Source: Alphaproteobacteria bacterium
GTDB taxonomy: Bacteria > Pseudomonadota > Alphaproteobacteria > GCA-2731375
Length of the DNA: 6,405 nucleotides
NCBI GenBank assembly: GCA_028281075.1
Contig: JANQKO010000699.1
Span: 1 to 6,405 of the forward strand
Reading direction: 5' to 3'
A program made the position numbers and the translations under genes. The notes below the pieces were generated by a model. It was not told the origin of the DNA, did not search any database, and was given only the letters and a program-made list of their open reading frames with translations. Below, piece after piece: positions 1 to 5,665 of the stretch (its first letter is position 1; each line of letters begins with the position of its first letter).

Positions 1-2
1 GC

Positions 3-107
3 CGCGTGCAGGCGCTGTGGTGCCCGGCCGGTCTGACCCGTCAGCCGGAACGCTGCACCGCCGCCGCCGACCGCCGTGGCTTCGGCCTGGCGCTGGTCGG
101 CGAATAG
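3..107 (+). CDS. 3' end of an unidentified gene (partial)
   Basis: An open frame enters from the left edge and ends at TAG 105-107, leaving 34 codons. The visible tail contains the stretch ALWCPAGLTRQPERC and ends in GFGLALVGE. It has two cysteines (in LWCP and ERC) that could form a disulfide, but no family motif I can recognise. The other two forward frames also stay open for part of this stretch. I prefer this one because its composition is ordinary for a protein, while the frame starting at base 2 is rich in Arg, Pro and Gly, as shadow frames are. Its stop lies 10 bases before the aminotransferase ATG, which suggests the two genes share a transcript. Function cannot be assigned from this fragment. 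Confidence 0.5.
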   Translation, partial: RVQALWCPAGLTRQPERCTAAADRRGFGLALVGE

Positions 108-111
108 GGGG
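106..111 (+). promoter_or_regulatory. Shine-Dalgarno site of the aminotransferase gene
   Basis: AGGGGG lies six bases before ATG 118 and overlaps the TAG of the preceding gene. This decides the start. An in-frame GTG at 76 would add 14 residues and overlap the upstream gene, but it has no comparable site. A GTG at 115, directly before the ATG, is a minor alternative that would add one residue. Confidence 0.6.
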
Positions 112-117
112 CGGGTG

Positions 118-1272
118 ATGAGCAGGTTGAAAACGGGCCGCCGCAGCGACATCCCGCCGTTCATCGTCATGGACGTGATGAAGGCGGCGGCCGACCGGGC
201 GGCGAGCGGCGCCGACGTCCTGCACATGGAGGTGGGACAGCCGTCGACCGGCGCGCCGGCGGGCGTGATCGCGGCGGCGAAGCGGGCGCTCGACGAGGAG
301 CGGCTGGGCTATACGCTGGCCATGGGGATCGAGCCGCTGCGCGCGCGCGTCGCCGCGCATTACCGCGACCGCTACGGCCTGTCGGTGCCGGCCGAACGGA
401 TCGCCGTGACCACCGGCTCGTCCGGCGCCTTCCTGCTGACCTTCCTGGCGGCCTTCGATCCCGGCGACAAGGTGGCGATCCTGCGGCCGGGCTATCCCTG
501 CTATCGCAACATCCTGGCGGCGCTGGACATCGAGGTGGTGGAGATCCCCGTCGGTCCGGCGACGCGGTTCCAGCCGACCCGGGACCTGCTGGACGCGGCC
601 GGCGGCGCGGGCCTGGACGGCCTGCTGATCGCCAGTCCCGCCAACCCGACCGGGTCGATGCTGCACCCCGACGAGCTGGCCGATCTGGTGGCGTACTGCG
701 CGGCGAACGGAATCCGCTACATCTCGGACGAGATCTACCACGCGATCAGCTACGGCGTGCCGGAGCAGACGGCCGCCGCGTTCAGCGACGACGTCATCGT
801 CATCAACAGCTTCTCGAAGTATTTCTGCATGACCGGCTGGCGTCTCGGCTGGACGCTGCTGCCGCCCGACCTGGCGCGGCCGGTCGAGCGCCTGGCGCAG
901 AACATGTTCATCTCGCCGCCGACGCTGCCGCAGCACGCGGCGCTGGCCGCCTTCGATTGCCGCGAGGAGCTGGACGTCAACGTGGCCCGCTACGCGCGCA
1001 ACCGCGACGTGCTGCTGGCCGAGCTGCCGAAGGCGGGATTCGACCGCCTGGCGCCGGCCGACGGGGCCTTTTATCTCTATGCCGATGTCCGCCGGCTGAC
1101 CAACGACTCGGCGGCCTTCTGCCGCGAGATGCTGACGGCGACCGGCGTCGCGGCGACGCCCGGCATCGACTTCGACCCCGTCGACGGTCGCGCCTTCGTC
1201 CGCTTCTCGTTCTGTGGCACGACCGAGGAGACCGCCGAGGCGGCCCGCCGGCTACAGACCTGGCTCGCTTAG
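118..1272 (+). CDS. PLP-dependent class I/II aminotransferase
   Basis: This is a cytosolic fold-type I aminotransferase of 384 residues, the normal length for the aspartate aminotransferase superfamily. It should move an amino group between an amino acid and a 2-oxo acid using pyridoxal phosphate. The landmarks appear in order: EVGQPSTGAP near the N-terminus (substrate-carboxylate loop); SPANPTG with Asn176; SDEIYH with Asp204, which pairs with the pyridine nitrogen, and Tyr207; INSFSKYF with the Schiff-base Lys234; TGWRLGW, a phosphate-binding arginine region; and FVRFSF near the C-terminus with Arg362, the usual alpha-carboxylate binder. All catalytic residues are present, so it should be active. 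The substrate cannot be read from the sequence; broad-specificity aspartate, alanine or aromatic types are all possible. It follows an unidentified gene by 10 bases and converges on rne, and neither neighbour suggests a pathway. Confidence 0.93.
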   Translation: MSRLKTGRRSDIPPFIVMDVMKAAADRAASGADVLHMEVGQPSTGAPAGVIAAAKRALDEERLGYTLAMGIEPLRARVAAHYRDRYGLSVPAERIAVTTGSSGAFLLTFLAAFDPGDKVAILRPGYPCYRNILAALDIEVVEIPVGPATRFQPTRDLLDAAGGAGLDGLLIASPANPTGSMLHPDELADLVAYCAANGIRYISDEIYHAISYGVPEQTAAAFSDDVIVINSFSKYFCMTGWRLGWTLLPPDLARPVERLAQNMFISPPTLPQHAALAAFDCREELDVNVARYARNRDVLLAELPKAGFDRLAPADGAFYLYADVRRLTNDSAAFCREMLTATGVAATPGIDFDPVDGRAFVRFSFCGTTEETAEAARRLQTWLA

Positions 1273-1276
1273 CCCG

Positions 1277-1289
1277 CCGGCGGCGCCGG
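1277..1289. terminator. Weak GC hairpin between convergent aminotransferase and rne genes
   Basis: In the 19 bases between the two stop codons, CCGGC (1277-1281) can pair with GCCGG (1285-1289) around a three-base loop. Because it is an inverted repeat it would form in transcripts from either strand, which suits a bidirectional terminator. The stem is only five pairs and neither side has a T-run, so it is not a convincing intrinsic terminator. Hairpins this short are common by chance in DNA this GC-rich. Confidence 0.2.
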
Positions 1290-1291
1290 GA

Positions 1292-3952
1292 TCAGCCGCG
1301 GCGCTGCCACCAGCCGCGCCGCTTGGGGCGGTCGTCGGCTTTTTCCTCGGTGACGGATTCCGGTTCGATGGTGGTGACCGCCGGCGTTTCGATGGCCTCG
1401 GGCGCCTCGATGCCGGCGGCATAGGGCGAGGGCGCGTCCTCGACCGCCGGCACGGCGGCCAGCGGCATGGCCGCCGGTTCCGGCATCTCGTCCTCGACCG
1501 GTTCCGCCTCGGCGACCGGCATCTCCGGCCCGGCCTCGTCCACCGCCGCCACGGCCGGCTCGGGATCGAACGCGGGCAGGGGCGCCGGGTCGGCGACCGC
1601 GAGCGGCGCATCCCCGTCATCGTCCGGCATGGGCGCGGACACGACATCGACGCCGGTATCGAAGCCGGAGTCGTGGGCGATCTCGGGCACCGGCGCGTCG
1701 ACGTCACTGTCTGCCTCGACCTCGACGTCGAGGTCCGCCGGCGCCTCGGCGCCGTTTCCGGCCGTCGCGTCTGCCCCCGGCAGCGGCGGAATGTCGACAT
1801 CGTCGACGCCATCACCGACGTTGGTGGCATCCGTGGTATCGGTGGCGTCGACCGTCGTCCCGGTGGCCGGCTCGGCCTCGCCGTCCGCCGTCAACTCCTC
1901 GGCCTCTGCGCCATTGGCGGCACGCTTGCGCCGGCCGCCCCGGCGGCCGCGACGCCGGCGTTTACGCGGCGCCTCGGGGTCCTCGCCGTCGTCGGCACTT
2001 TCGGTGGCCTCGGTGGCCTCGGCGGCCTCGGCGGTCTCCTCGTCCGGCGCCGCTTCCGCCGCGACCGGGGCCGTTTCGGCCTCGCCGCCGTCCGCGTCCG
2101 ACCGCTTGCGCCGTCGCCGGCGGCGGCGCTTCCGCCCGCCACCGTCGGCGTCCGCGCTCTCGTCCTCGCCGCCGCCGCTGGTGGCGGCGTGGTCGGCGAT
2201 CGCGACCACGTTGCCGGCCTCGCCGGGCGCGCGGCTGACGTCGATGTCCAGCCGGTAATCCGGTGGCACCAGATCGTCGTCGCCGAAGACCTGGACATGC
2301 ATCTCGTAGCGCTGCTCGATCGCGTGCAGGCCCTCGCGCTTCTGGTTCAGCAGATAGAGCGCGACGGCGGTCGGCACATGCACGGTCAGGCGGGCGGCGC
2401 GGCCGCGGATGCCTTCCTCCTCGATCGCCCGCAGCACATGCAGGACCGTCGATTCCGTGGAACGCACGAAACCGCTGCCGCCGCAATGCGGGCAGGTCAC
2501 CATGCTGGCCTCGAACAGGCTGGTGCGCAGCCGCTGCCGGGACATCTCCAGCAGGCCGAAGGTCGAGATCCGGCCGACCTGAATGCGCGCCCGGTCCGAT
2601 TTCAGGCACTCCTTGATGCGCCGCTCGACCGCCCGGTTGTTGCGGTTGACCTCCATGTCGATGAAGTCGATGACGACCAGCCCGGCGAGGTCGCGCAGCC
2701 GGAGCTGCCGGGCGACTTCCTCGGCCGCCTCGAGGTTGGTCTTGAGCGCGGTCTCCTCGATATTGTGCTCTTTGGTGGACCGGCCCGAGTTCACGTCGAC
2801 CGCGACCAGCGCCTCGGTCGGGTTGATCACCAGGTAGCCGCCGGAGCGCAGGTTGACCACGTTCGAATGCATCGAATCGAGCTGCTGCTCGATCTGATAG
2901 CGGTGGAACAGCGGCGTGGTGTCGCGATATGGCTGCACCTTCTTGGCGTGGCTGGGCAGCAGCATGCGCATGAAGTCCTTGGCGGCGCGGTAGCCCTCGT
3001 CGCCGTCGACCTGGATCTCCTCGATTTCCTTGCGGTAGAGGTCGCGGATCGCCCGCTTGATCAGGTTGGCTTCCTCGTAGACCAGCGCCGGCGCCGAGGA
3101 TTCCATGGTCAGCTCGCGGACATTGTCCCACAGCCGGATCAGATACTCGAAATCGCGCTTGATCTCGGATTTCGTCCGGTTCATGCCGGCGGTGCGCACG
3201 ATGACGCCCATGCCCTCGGGCAGTTCCAGATCGGAGACGATCTTCTTCAGCTTCCGCCGCGCCACCTGGTTGACGATCTTGCGGCTGATGCCGCCGCCGC
3301 GCGCCGTGTTCGGCATCAGCACGCAATAGCGGCCGGCGAGCGACAGATAGGTCGTCAGCGCCGCGCCCTTGGTGCCGCGCTCTTCCTTGACGACCTGGAC
3401 CAGCAGGATCTGCCGCTTCTTGATGACCTCCTGGATGCGGTAGGTCCGCTTCGGCCGCTGCCGCGGCCGCGGCACCTCGTCGAGGGCGTCGTCGCCGCCC
3501 GCGGCTTCCTCGGCCGAGGCGGCCTCGCCGGCCTCGTCGCCGTCCTCTTCCGGCTCGCCGTCGCCCTCGCCATCGTCGGTCTCGTCGGCCTCGGCCGCGT
3601 CGCCGTCGTCCCCGACCTCGCCCTTTTCCGCGGCCTCGTCGTCGAGCGCCGCTTCCTGGGCGGCCTGCTCGGCCTCCTCCTGCAGCAGCGCCTCGCGGTC
3701 GGCGACCGGGATCTGGTAATAGTCGGGATGAATCTCGTTGAAGGCCAGGAAGCCGTGGCGGTTGCCGCCATACTCAACGAACGCCGCCTGCAGCGACGGC
3801 TCCACCCGCGTCACTTTCGCCAGGTAGATATTGCCCTTGAGCTGCTTCTTGGTCGACGATTCGAAATCGAATTCTTCGAGTCTGTTCCCACTGACGACGA
3901 CGATTCGAGTCTCCTCGGAATGCGTCGCGTCGATAAGCATACGCGTCGTCAT
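1292..3952 (-). CDS. rne: Ribonuclease E, degradosome endonuclease and scaffold
   Basis: RNase E cuts single-stranded, AU-rich RNA in mRNA decay and in rRNA and tRNA maturation. The protein has 886 residues. It opens with MTTRMLIDA, close to E. coli MKRMLINA. An S1 domain starts near residue 35 and is split by an acidic insert at about 91-160. IVRTAG (Arg253/Thr254) matches the 5'-phosphate sensor. The catalytic core has AVDVNSG with Asp386 and Asn388, and VIDFIDM with Asp429; the 43-residue spacing equals E. coli D303-D346. The Zn-link TCPHCGG (Cys487, Cys490) follows. From about residue 575 the chain is low-complexity and probably disordered, rich in Ala, Glu, Asp and Pro. It carries arginine-rich blocks at 607-617 and 663-677 and ends in RRGWWQRRG, the Caulobacter-type PNPase-docking peptide. 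An in-frame TGA nine bases upstream fixes the start, which lacks a clear Shine-Dalgarno site of its own. Confidence 0.97.
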   Translation of the reverse strand: MTTRMLIDATHSEETRIVVVSGNRLEEFDFESSTKKQLKGNIYLAKVTRVEPSLQAAFVEYGGNRHGFLAFNEIHPDYYQIPVADREALLQEEAEQAAQEAALDDEAAEKGEVGDDGDAAEADETDDGEGDGEPEEDGDEAGEAASAEEAAGGDDALDEVPRPRQRPKRTYRIQEVIKKRQILLVQVVKEERGTKGAALTTYLSLAGRYCVLMPNTARGGGISRKIVNQVARRKLKKIVSDLELPEGMGVIVRTAGMNRTKSEIKRDFEYLIRLWDNVRELTMESSAPALVYEEANLIKRAIRDLYRKEIEEIQVDGDEGYRAAKDFMRMLLPSHAKKVQPYRDTTPLFHRYQIEQQLDSMHSNVVNLRSGGYLVINPTEALVAVDVNSGRSTKEHNIEETALKTNLEAAEEVARQLRLRDLAGLVVIDFIDMEVNRNNRAVERRIKECLKSDRARIQVGRISTFGLLEMSRQRLRTSLFEASMVTCPHCGGSGFVRSTESTVLHVLRAIEEEGIRGRAARLTVHVPTAVALYLLNQKREGLHAIEQRYEMHVQVFGDDDLVPPDYRLDIDVSRAPGEAGNVVAIADHAATSGGGEDESADADGGGRKRRRRRRRKRSDADGGEAETAPVAAEAAPDEETAEAAEATEATESADDGEDPEAPRKRRRRGRRGGRRKRAANGAEAEELTADGEAEPATGTTVDATDTTDATNVGDGVDDVDIPPLPGADATAGNGAEAPADLDVEVEADSDVDAPVPEIAHDSGFDTGVDVVSAPMPDDDGDAPLAVADPAPLPAFDPEPAVAAVDEAGPEMPVAEAEPVEDEMPEPAAMPLAAVPAVEDAPSPYAAGIEAPEAIETPAVTTIEPESVTEEKADDRPKRRGWWQRRG
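2003..2038 (-). repeat. Four tandem 9-base units inside rne
   Basis: On the plus strand GGTGGCCTC occurs twice in a row, followed by GGCGGCCTC and GGCGGTCTC. On the coding strand this gives the Glu-Ala-Thr/Ala rhythm of ETAEAAEATEATE at about residues 639-651, in the disordered C-terminal region. The unit is a multiple of three, so a gain or loss of copies would keep the frame. A looser nine-base pattern of the same kind lies at about 1820-1857 (DATDTTDAT). Both fit slippage-driven growth of a low-complexity linker. Confidence 0.6.
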
Positions 3953-3969
3953 GATTTTTCAACCGGCAT
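3949..3969 (-). CDS. Six-codon mini-ORF overlapping the rne start (ATGA)
   Basis: On the minus strand, ATG at 3969-3967 begins MPVEKS, and its TGA (3951-3949) overlaps the rne ATG (3952-3950) in the four-base ATGA arrangement typical of translational coupling. GGGTGG (3980-3975) lies five bases before this ATG and is a fair Shine-Dalgarno match. By contrast, the bases directly before the rne ATG (GAAAAATC) hold no recognisable one. The suggested role, that ribosomes finishing the mini-ORF restart on rne, is inference. So short an ORF can occur by chance, and the GGGTGG could instead serve rne from a distance. Confidence 0.35.
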   Translation of the reverse strand: MPVEKS

Positions 3970-4049
3970 GTCCGCCACCCGCGGGCAACGCACACACCGA
4001 CCCCTTACTCGGCGAAGCCGGCGACGTCGGAGTCAACCCATCGAACGAA

Positions 4050-4250
4050 TCAGCCCAGATATTTGAGGCGGCTGACCAGGAAGGGGATGCCGAAGAACGC
4101 CACAAGCCCGAAAAGTCGGGACGCGGCTTCGAGTTTCTGCACCAATTCGCGTTGTCTTGAGCTCAACGGCGGTTTGCTGGAACCAGAGCCCTCGTCTGCA
4201 CTACCCAGCGCCCCGTCGAAAAGCCGCCGGCTGAGAAAATCTTCAGCCAA
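4050..4250 (-). CDS. Possible small membrane protein upstream of rne
   Basis: This is an unrecognised 66-codon frame from TTG 4250-4248 to TGA 4052-4050, ending 80 bases before the mini-ORF at rne. The second half reads like a protein: a charged helix (LSSRQRELVQKLEAAS), then a hydrophobic segment (LFGLVAFFGIPFLV) and a basic end (SRLKYLG). That suggests a single membrane-anchoring helix with a basic flank at the tail. The frame is open for another 31 codons upstream, to a TAG near 4345, and includes QITRDDERKAFVEAGLQRLE, but no ATG, GTG or TTG occurs there. By my count 45 of 66 codons end in G or C, less than the neighbouring genes, though the last 31 codons are closer to them. There is no good Shine-Dalgarno site at the TTG. 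It could be a real small gene, a decayed gene that lost its start, or an open stretch of rne leader. Confidence 0.33.
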   Translation of the reverse strand: MAEDFLSRRLFDGALGSADEGSGSSKPPLSSRQRELVQKLEAASRLFGLVAFFGIPFLVSRLKYLG

Positions 4251-4276
4251 ACCGACTGCGGAGTTACTTCGCCGGC

Positions 4277-4306
4277 ATTCTAACCTCTGTAATCCCGCTT
4301 CGACAA
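4277..4306 (-). promoter_or_regulatory. Candidate sigma70-type promoter for rne
   Basis: Read leftward, TTGTCG (4306-4301) is a four-of-six match to the -35 consensus. It is followed after 18 bases by TAGAAT (4282-4277), a five-of-six match to the -10 consensus. Transcription would begin near 4270, giving an rne leader of roughly 320 bases that contains the candidate small ORF and the mini-ORF. It lies in the A/T-richer part of the gap, as promoters usually do. The assignment is by eye only, and alphaproteobacterial -10 boxes are often weakly conserved. Confidence 0.4.
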
Positions 4307-4344
4307 ACGCTTTTCTTTCATCATCCCGTGTGATTTGCCCCTAG

Positions 4345-4373
4345 GCGACAGAAACGCGGATGTCATATATGGT
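4345..4373 (+). promoter_or_regulatory. Weak candidate promoter for amiC
   Basis: GCGACA (4345-4350) and TATGGT (4368-4373) each match four of six consensus bases and are 17 bases apart. Transcription would start near 4380, about 26 bases before the amidase ATG. Similar matches arise easily by chance. It is listed because a rightward promoter must lie somewhere in this gap and this is the best pair I see near the gene. Confidence 0.25.
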
Positions 4374-4405
4374 GGAAGGGTATTCGCGGGCACACCAGAT
4401 ATTCC

Positions 4406-5581
4406 ATGCGCGGTTTGCTGTATCTGATCGGGATCGCCACGGCCGTTCTCGTGCCGGCATGGGCGGCCGTCGCCGCGGACGCCGTCGTCAGCGGCGTCCG
4501 CACCGGCATCCACCCGGACAAGACCCGCCTGGTGTTCGATCTCGACCGATCCGTCGACTACAGCATCTTCACCCTGTCCGACCCCTATCGCGTGGTCATC
4601 GACCTGCCCGACCTGGACTGGCAGGTGCCGTCGACGGCGGGCAGCCGCGCGGCCGGGCTGATCGACCGCCTGCGCTTCGGCCTGTTCCGTCCCGGCAACA
4701 GCCGGGTCGTGCTGGATCTGAAACGGCCGGTCCGGGTCAAATGGGCGACGATGCTGCCGCCGCGGGACGGGCACGGGTACCGCTTCGTGATCGATCTGGT
4801 CGAGACCGACCGGGCGGCGTTCCTCGCCGCGCTGGCGCCGCCGCGGCCGCTGGCGACGCCCAGGGCGGGCACGGCGCCGCGGCCCAAGCCGCGGCCGGGC
4901 GGCAAGAAGGTCGTCGTCATCGACCCCGGACATGGCGGCGTCGACCCCGGCACGACGGGCGCGTCGGGCGGATTCGAAAAGGCGGTGACGCTGACCTACG
5001 GCAAGGCGCTGGCCACGGCCCTGCGCGAGCGCTACCGGGTGATTCTGACCCGCGACCGGGACATATTCCTGCCGCTGCAGCAGCGGGTGCAGATCGCGCG
5101 CGACGCGGACGCGGACCTGTTCCTGTCGCTGCACGCCGATGCCATCGCCGACCGCCGGTTTTCCGGCGGCGCCGTCTACACCCTGTCCGAGACCGCGTCG
5201 GACGACGAGGCGGCGGCGCTGGCGGCCAAGGAGAACAAATCAGACGTTATCGCTGGCATCGACCTGAACAACCAGGACCAGGAGGTGGCCTCGATCCTGA
5301 TCGACCTGGCGCAGCGCGAAACCAAGAACTTCTCCTCCCGCTTCGCCGGCGTCCTGGTCTCGACCCTGCGGACGCAGGGCGTGCGGACGCGCCGCAAGCC
5401 GCACCGGTTCGCCGGCTTCCGGGTGCTGAAGGCGCCCGACGTGCCGTCGGTCCTGGTCGAGCTGGGCTATCTGTCCAACCCGCGCGAGGAGGCCCGCCTG
5501 CGGTCGGCGGAAGGGCGGGCGGCGATCGTCGCGGCGATCTCGGACGCCGTCGACGCCTATTTCGAGAATCTCTCGGAGTGA
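4406..5581 (+). CDS. amiC: N-acetylmuramoyl-L-alanine amidase, AmiC type (AMIN + Amidase_3)
   Basis: This periplasmic zinc amidase cuts the bond between MurNAc and L-Ala of the stem peptide, mainly to separate daughter cells. It has 391 residues, close to E. coli AmiC. A signal peptide (MRGLLYLIGIATAVLVPAWA and on) likely ends at AVAA, about residue 24. The AMIN domain, at about 25-135, targets the protein to peptidoglycan or the septum. A Pro/Arg-rich linker, at about 148-168, leads into the catalytic Amidase_3 domain, which begins at VVVIDPGHGG. Zinc ligands are His176 (DPGHGG), Glu191 (GFEKAV) and His243 (SLHADA); Glu352 in LVELGYLSN is catalytic. A long helical insert at about 258-305 (SETASDDEA to QRETKNFS) matches the autoinhibitory helix region of AmiB/AmiC enzymes, which needs EnvC- or NlpD-type activators. 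ATG 4406 is chosen because it opens the signal peptide; its Shine-Dalgarno site is weak. A PBP1A gene follows after 84 bases. Confidence 0.94.
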   Translation: MRGLLYLIGIATAVLVPAWAAVAADAVVSGVRTGIHPDKTRLVFDLDRSVDYSIFTLSDPYRVVIDLPDLDWQVPSTAGSRAAGLIDRLRFGLFRPGNSRVVLDLKRPVRVKWATMLPPRDGHGYRFVIDLVETDRAAFLAALAPPRPLATPRAGTAPRPKPRPGGKKVVVIDPGHGGVDPGTTGASGGFEKAVTLTYGKALATALRERYRVILTRDRDIFLPLQQRVQIARDADADLFLSLHADAIADRRFSGGAVYTLSETASDDEAAALAAKENKSDVIAGIDLNNQDQEVASILIDLAQRETKNFSSRFAGVLVSTLRTQGVRTRRKPHRFAGFRVLKAPDVPSVLVELGYLSNPREEARLRSAEGRAAIVAAISDAVDAYFENLSE

Positions 5582-5665
5582 GCGTTCGGCAGGCCACATA
5601 AACGACATATTCATGGTGCAAGACGAAACATTAACCGGCTCGCCAAAGGGATCTCTGTCGCGGAC

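Larger units (their letters stand above)
3953..4405. other. Divergent intergenic region between rne and amiC
   Basis: This 453-base gap is clearly less GC-rich than its flanks, with A/T-rich patches at 3951-3962, 4306-4337 and 4361-4371. It must hold the control regions of rne (leftward) and the amidase gene (rightward). Candidates listed separately are back-to-back promoters at 4277-4306 (-) and 4345-4373 (+), a possible small minus-strand ORF at 4050-4250, and the mini-ORF at the rne start. If the minus promoter is real, the rne leader would be about 320 bases. For comparison, the E. coli rne leader is about 360 bases and mediates feedback control by RNase E. An 8-base palindrome CGACGTCG lies at 4022-4029. 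I see no tRNA, rho-independent terminator or known riboswitch core. Confidence 0.6.

Noticed and set aside
4022..4029. Palindrome CGACGTCG as a possible operator.
   Set aside because: Eight-base palindromes of C and G are expected by chance in DNA like this, and no second copy or promoter overlap supports regulation.
4031..4036. A TTGACT -35-like box facing rne.
   Set aside because: No -10-like hexamer lies 16-19 bases downstream; the bases there are GCCGAG. The pair at 4277-4306 is much better.
1214..4066. A 950-codon plus-strand ORF covering the whole of rne.
   Set aside because: It runs antisense to an unmistakable RNase E. Its length follows from GC-rich codons that rarely create stops on the opposite strand. 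The translation is rich in Arg, Gly, Leu and Asp, with no family motifs.
4264..4278. A four-codon ORF (MPAK, stop) on the minus strand with AGAGG upstream.
   Set aside because: It overlaps the -10 box of the candidate rne promoter and lies around the predicted start of transcription, so it would probably not be on the transcript. It is too short to support.
4063..4344. A 93-codon plus-strand ORF in the rne-amiC gap.
   Set aside because: Its Ser/Arg/Lys-rich translation with no hydrophobic core looks like the mirror of the minus-strand frame at 4050-4250. It also has no convincing ribosome-binding site.
4280..5134. A 284-codon minus-strand ORF ending in MMKEKRLSKRDYRG.
   Set aside because: Most of it is antisense to the amidase gene and has shadow-like Arg/Gln/Gly composition. 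Only its last codons lie in the intergenic gap, and nothing supports them as a gene.
5582..5665. Possible promoter or terminator between the amidase and PBP1A genes.
   Set aside because: A/T-rich bases occur at 5598-5614, but no -35/-10 pair with good matches and spacing, and no hairpin with a T-run.
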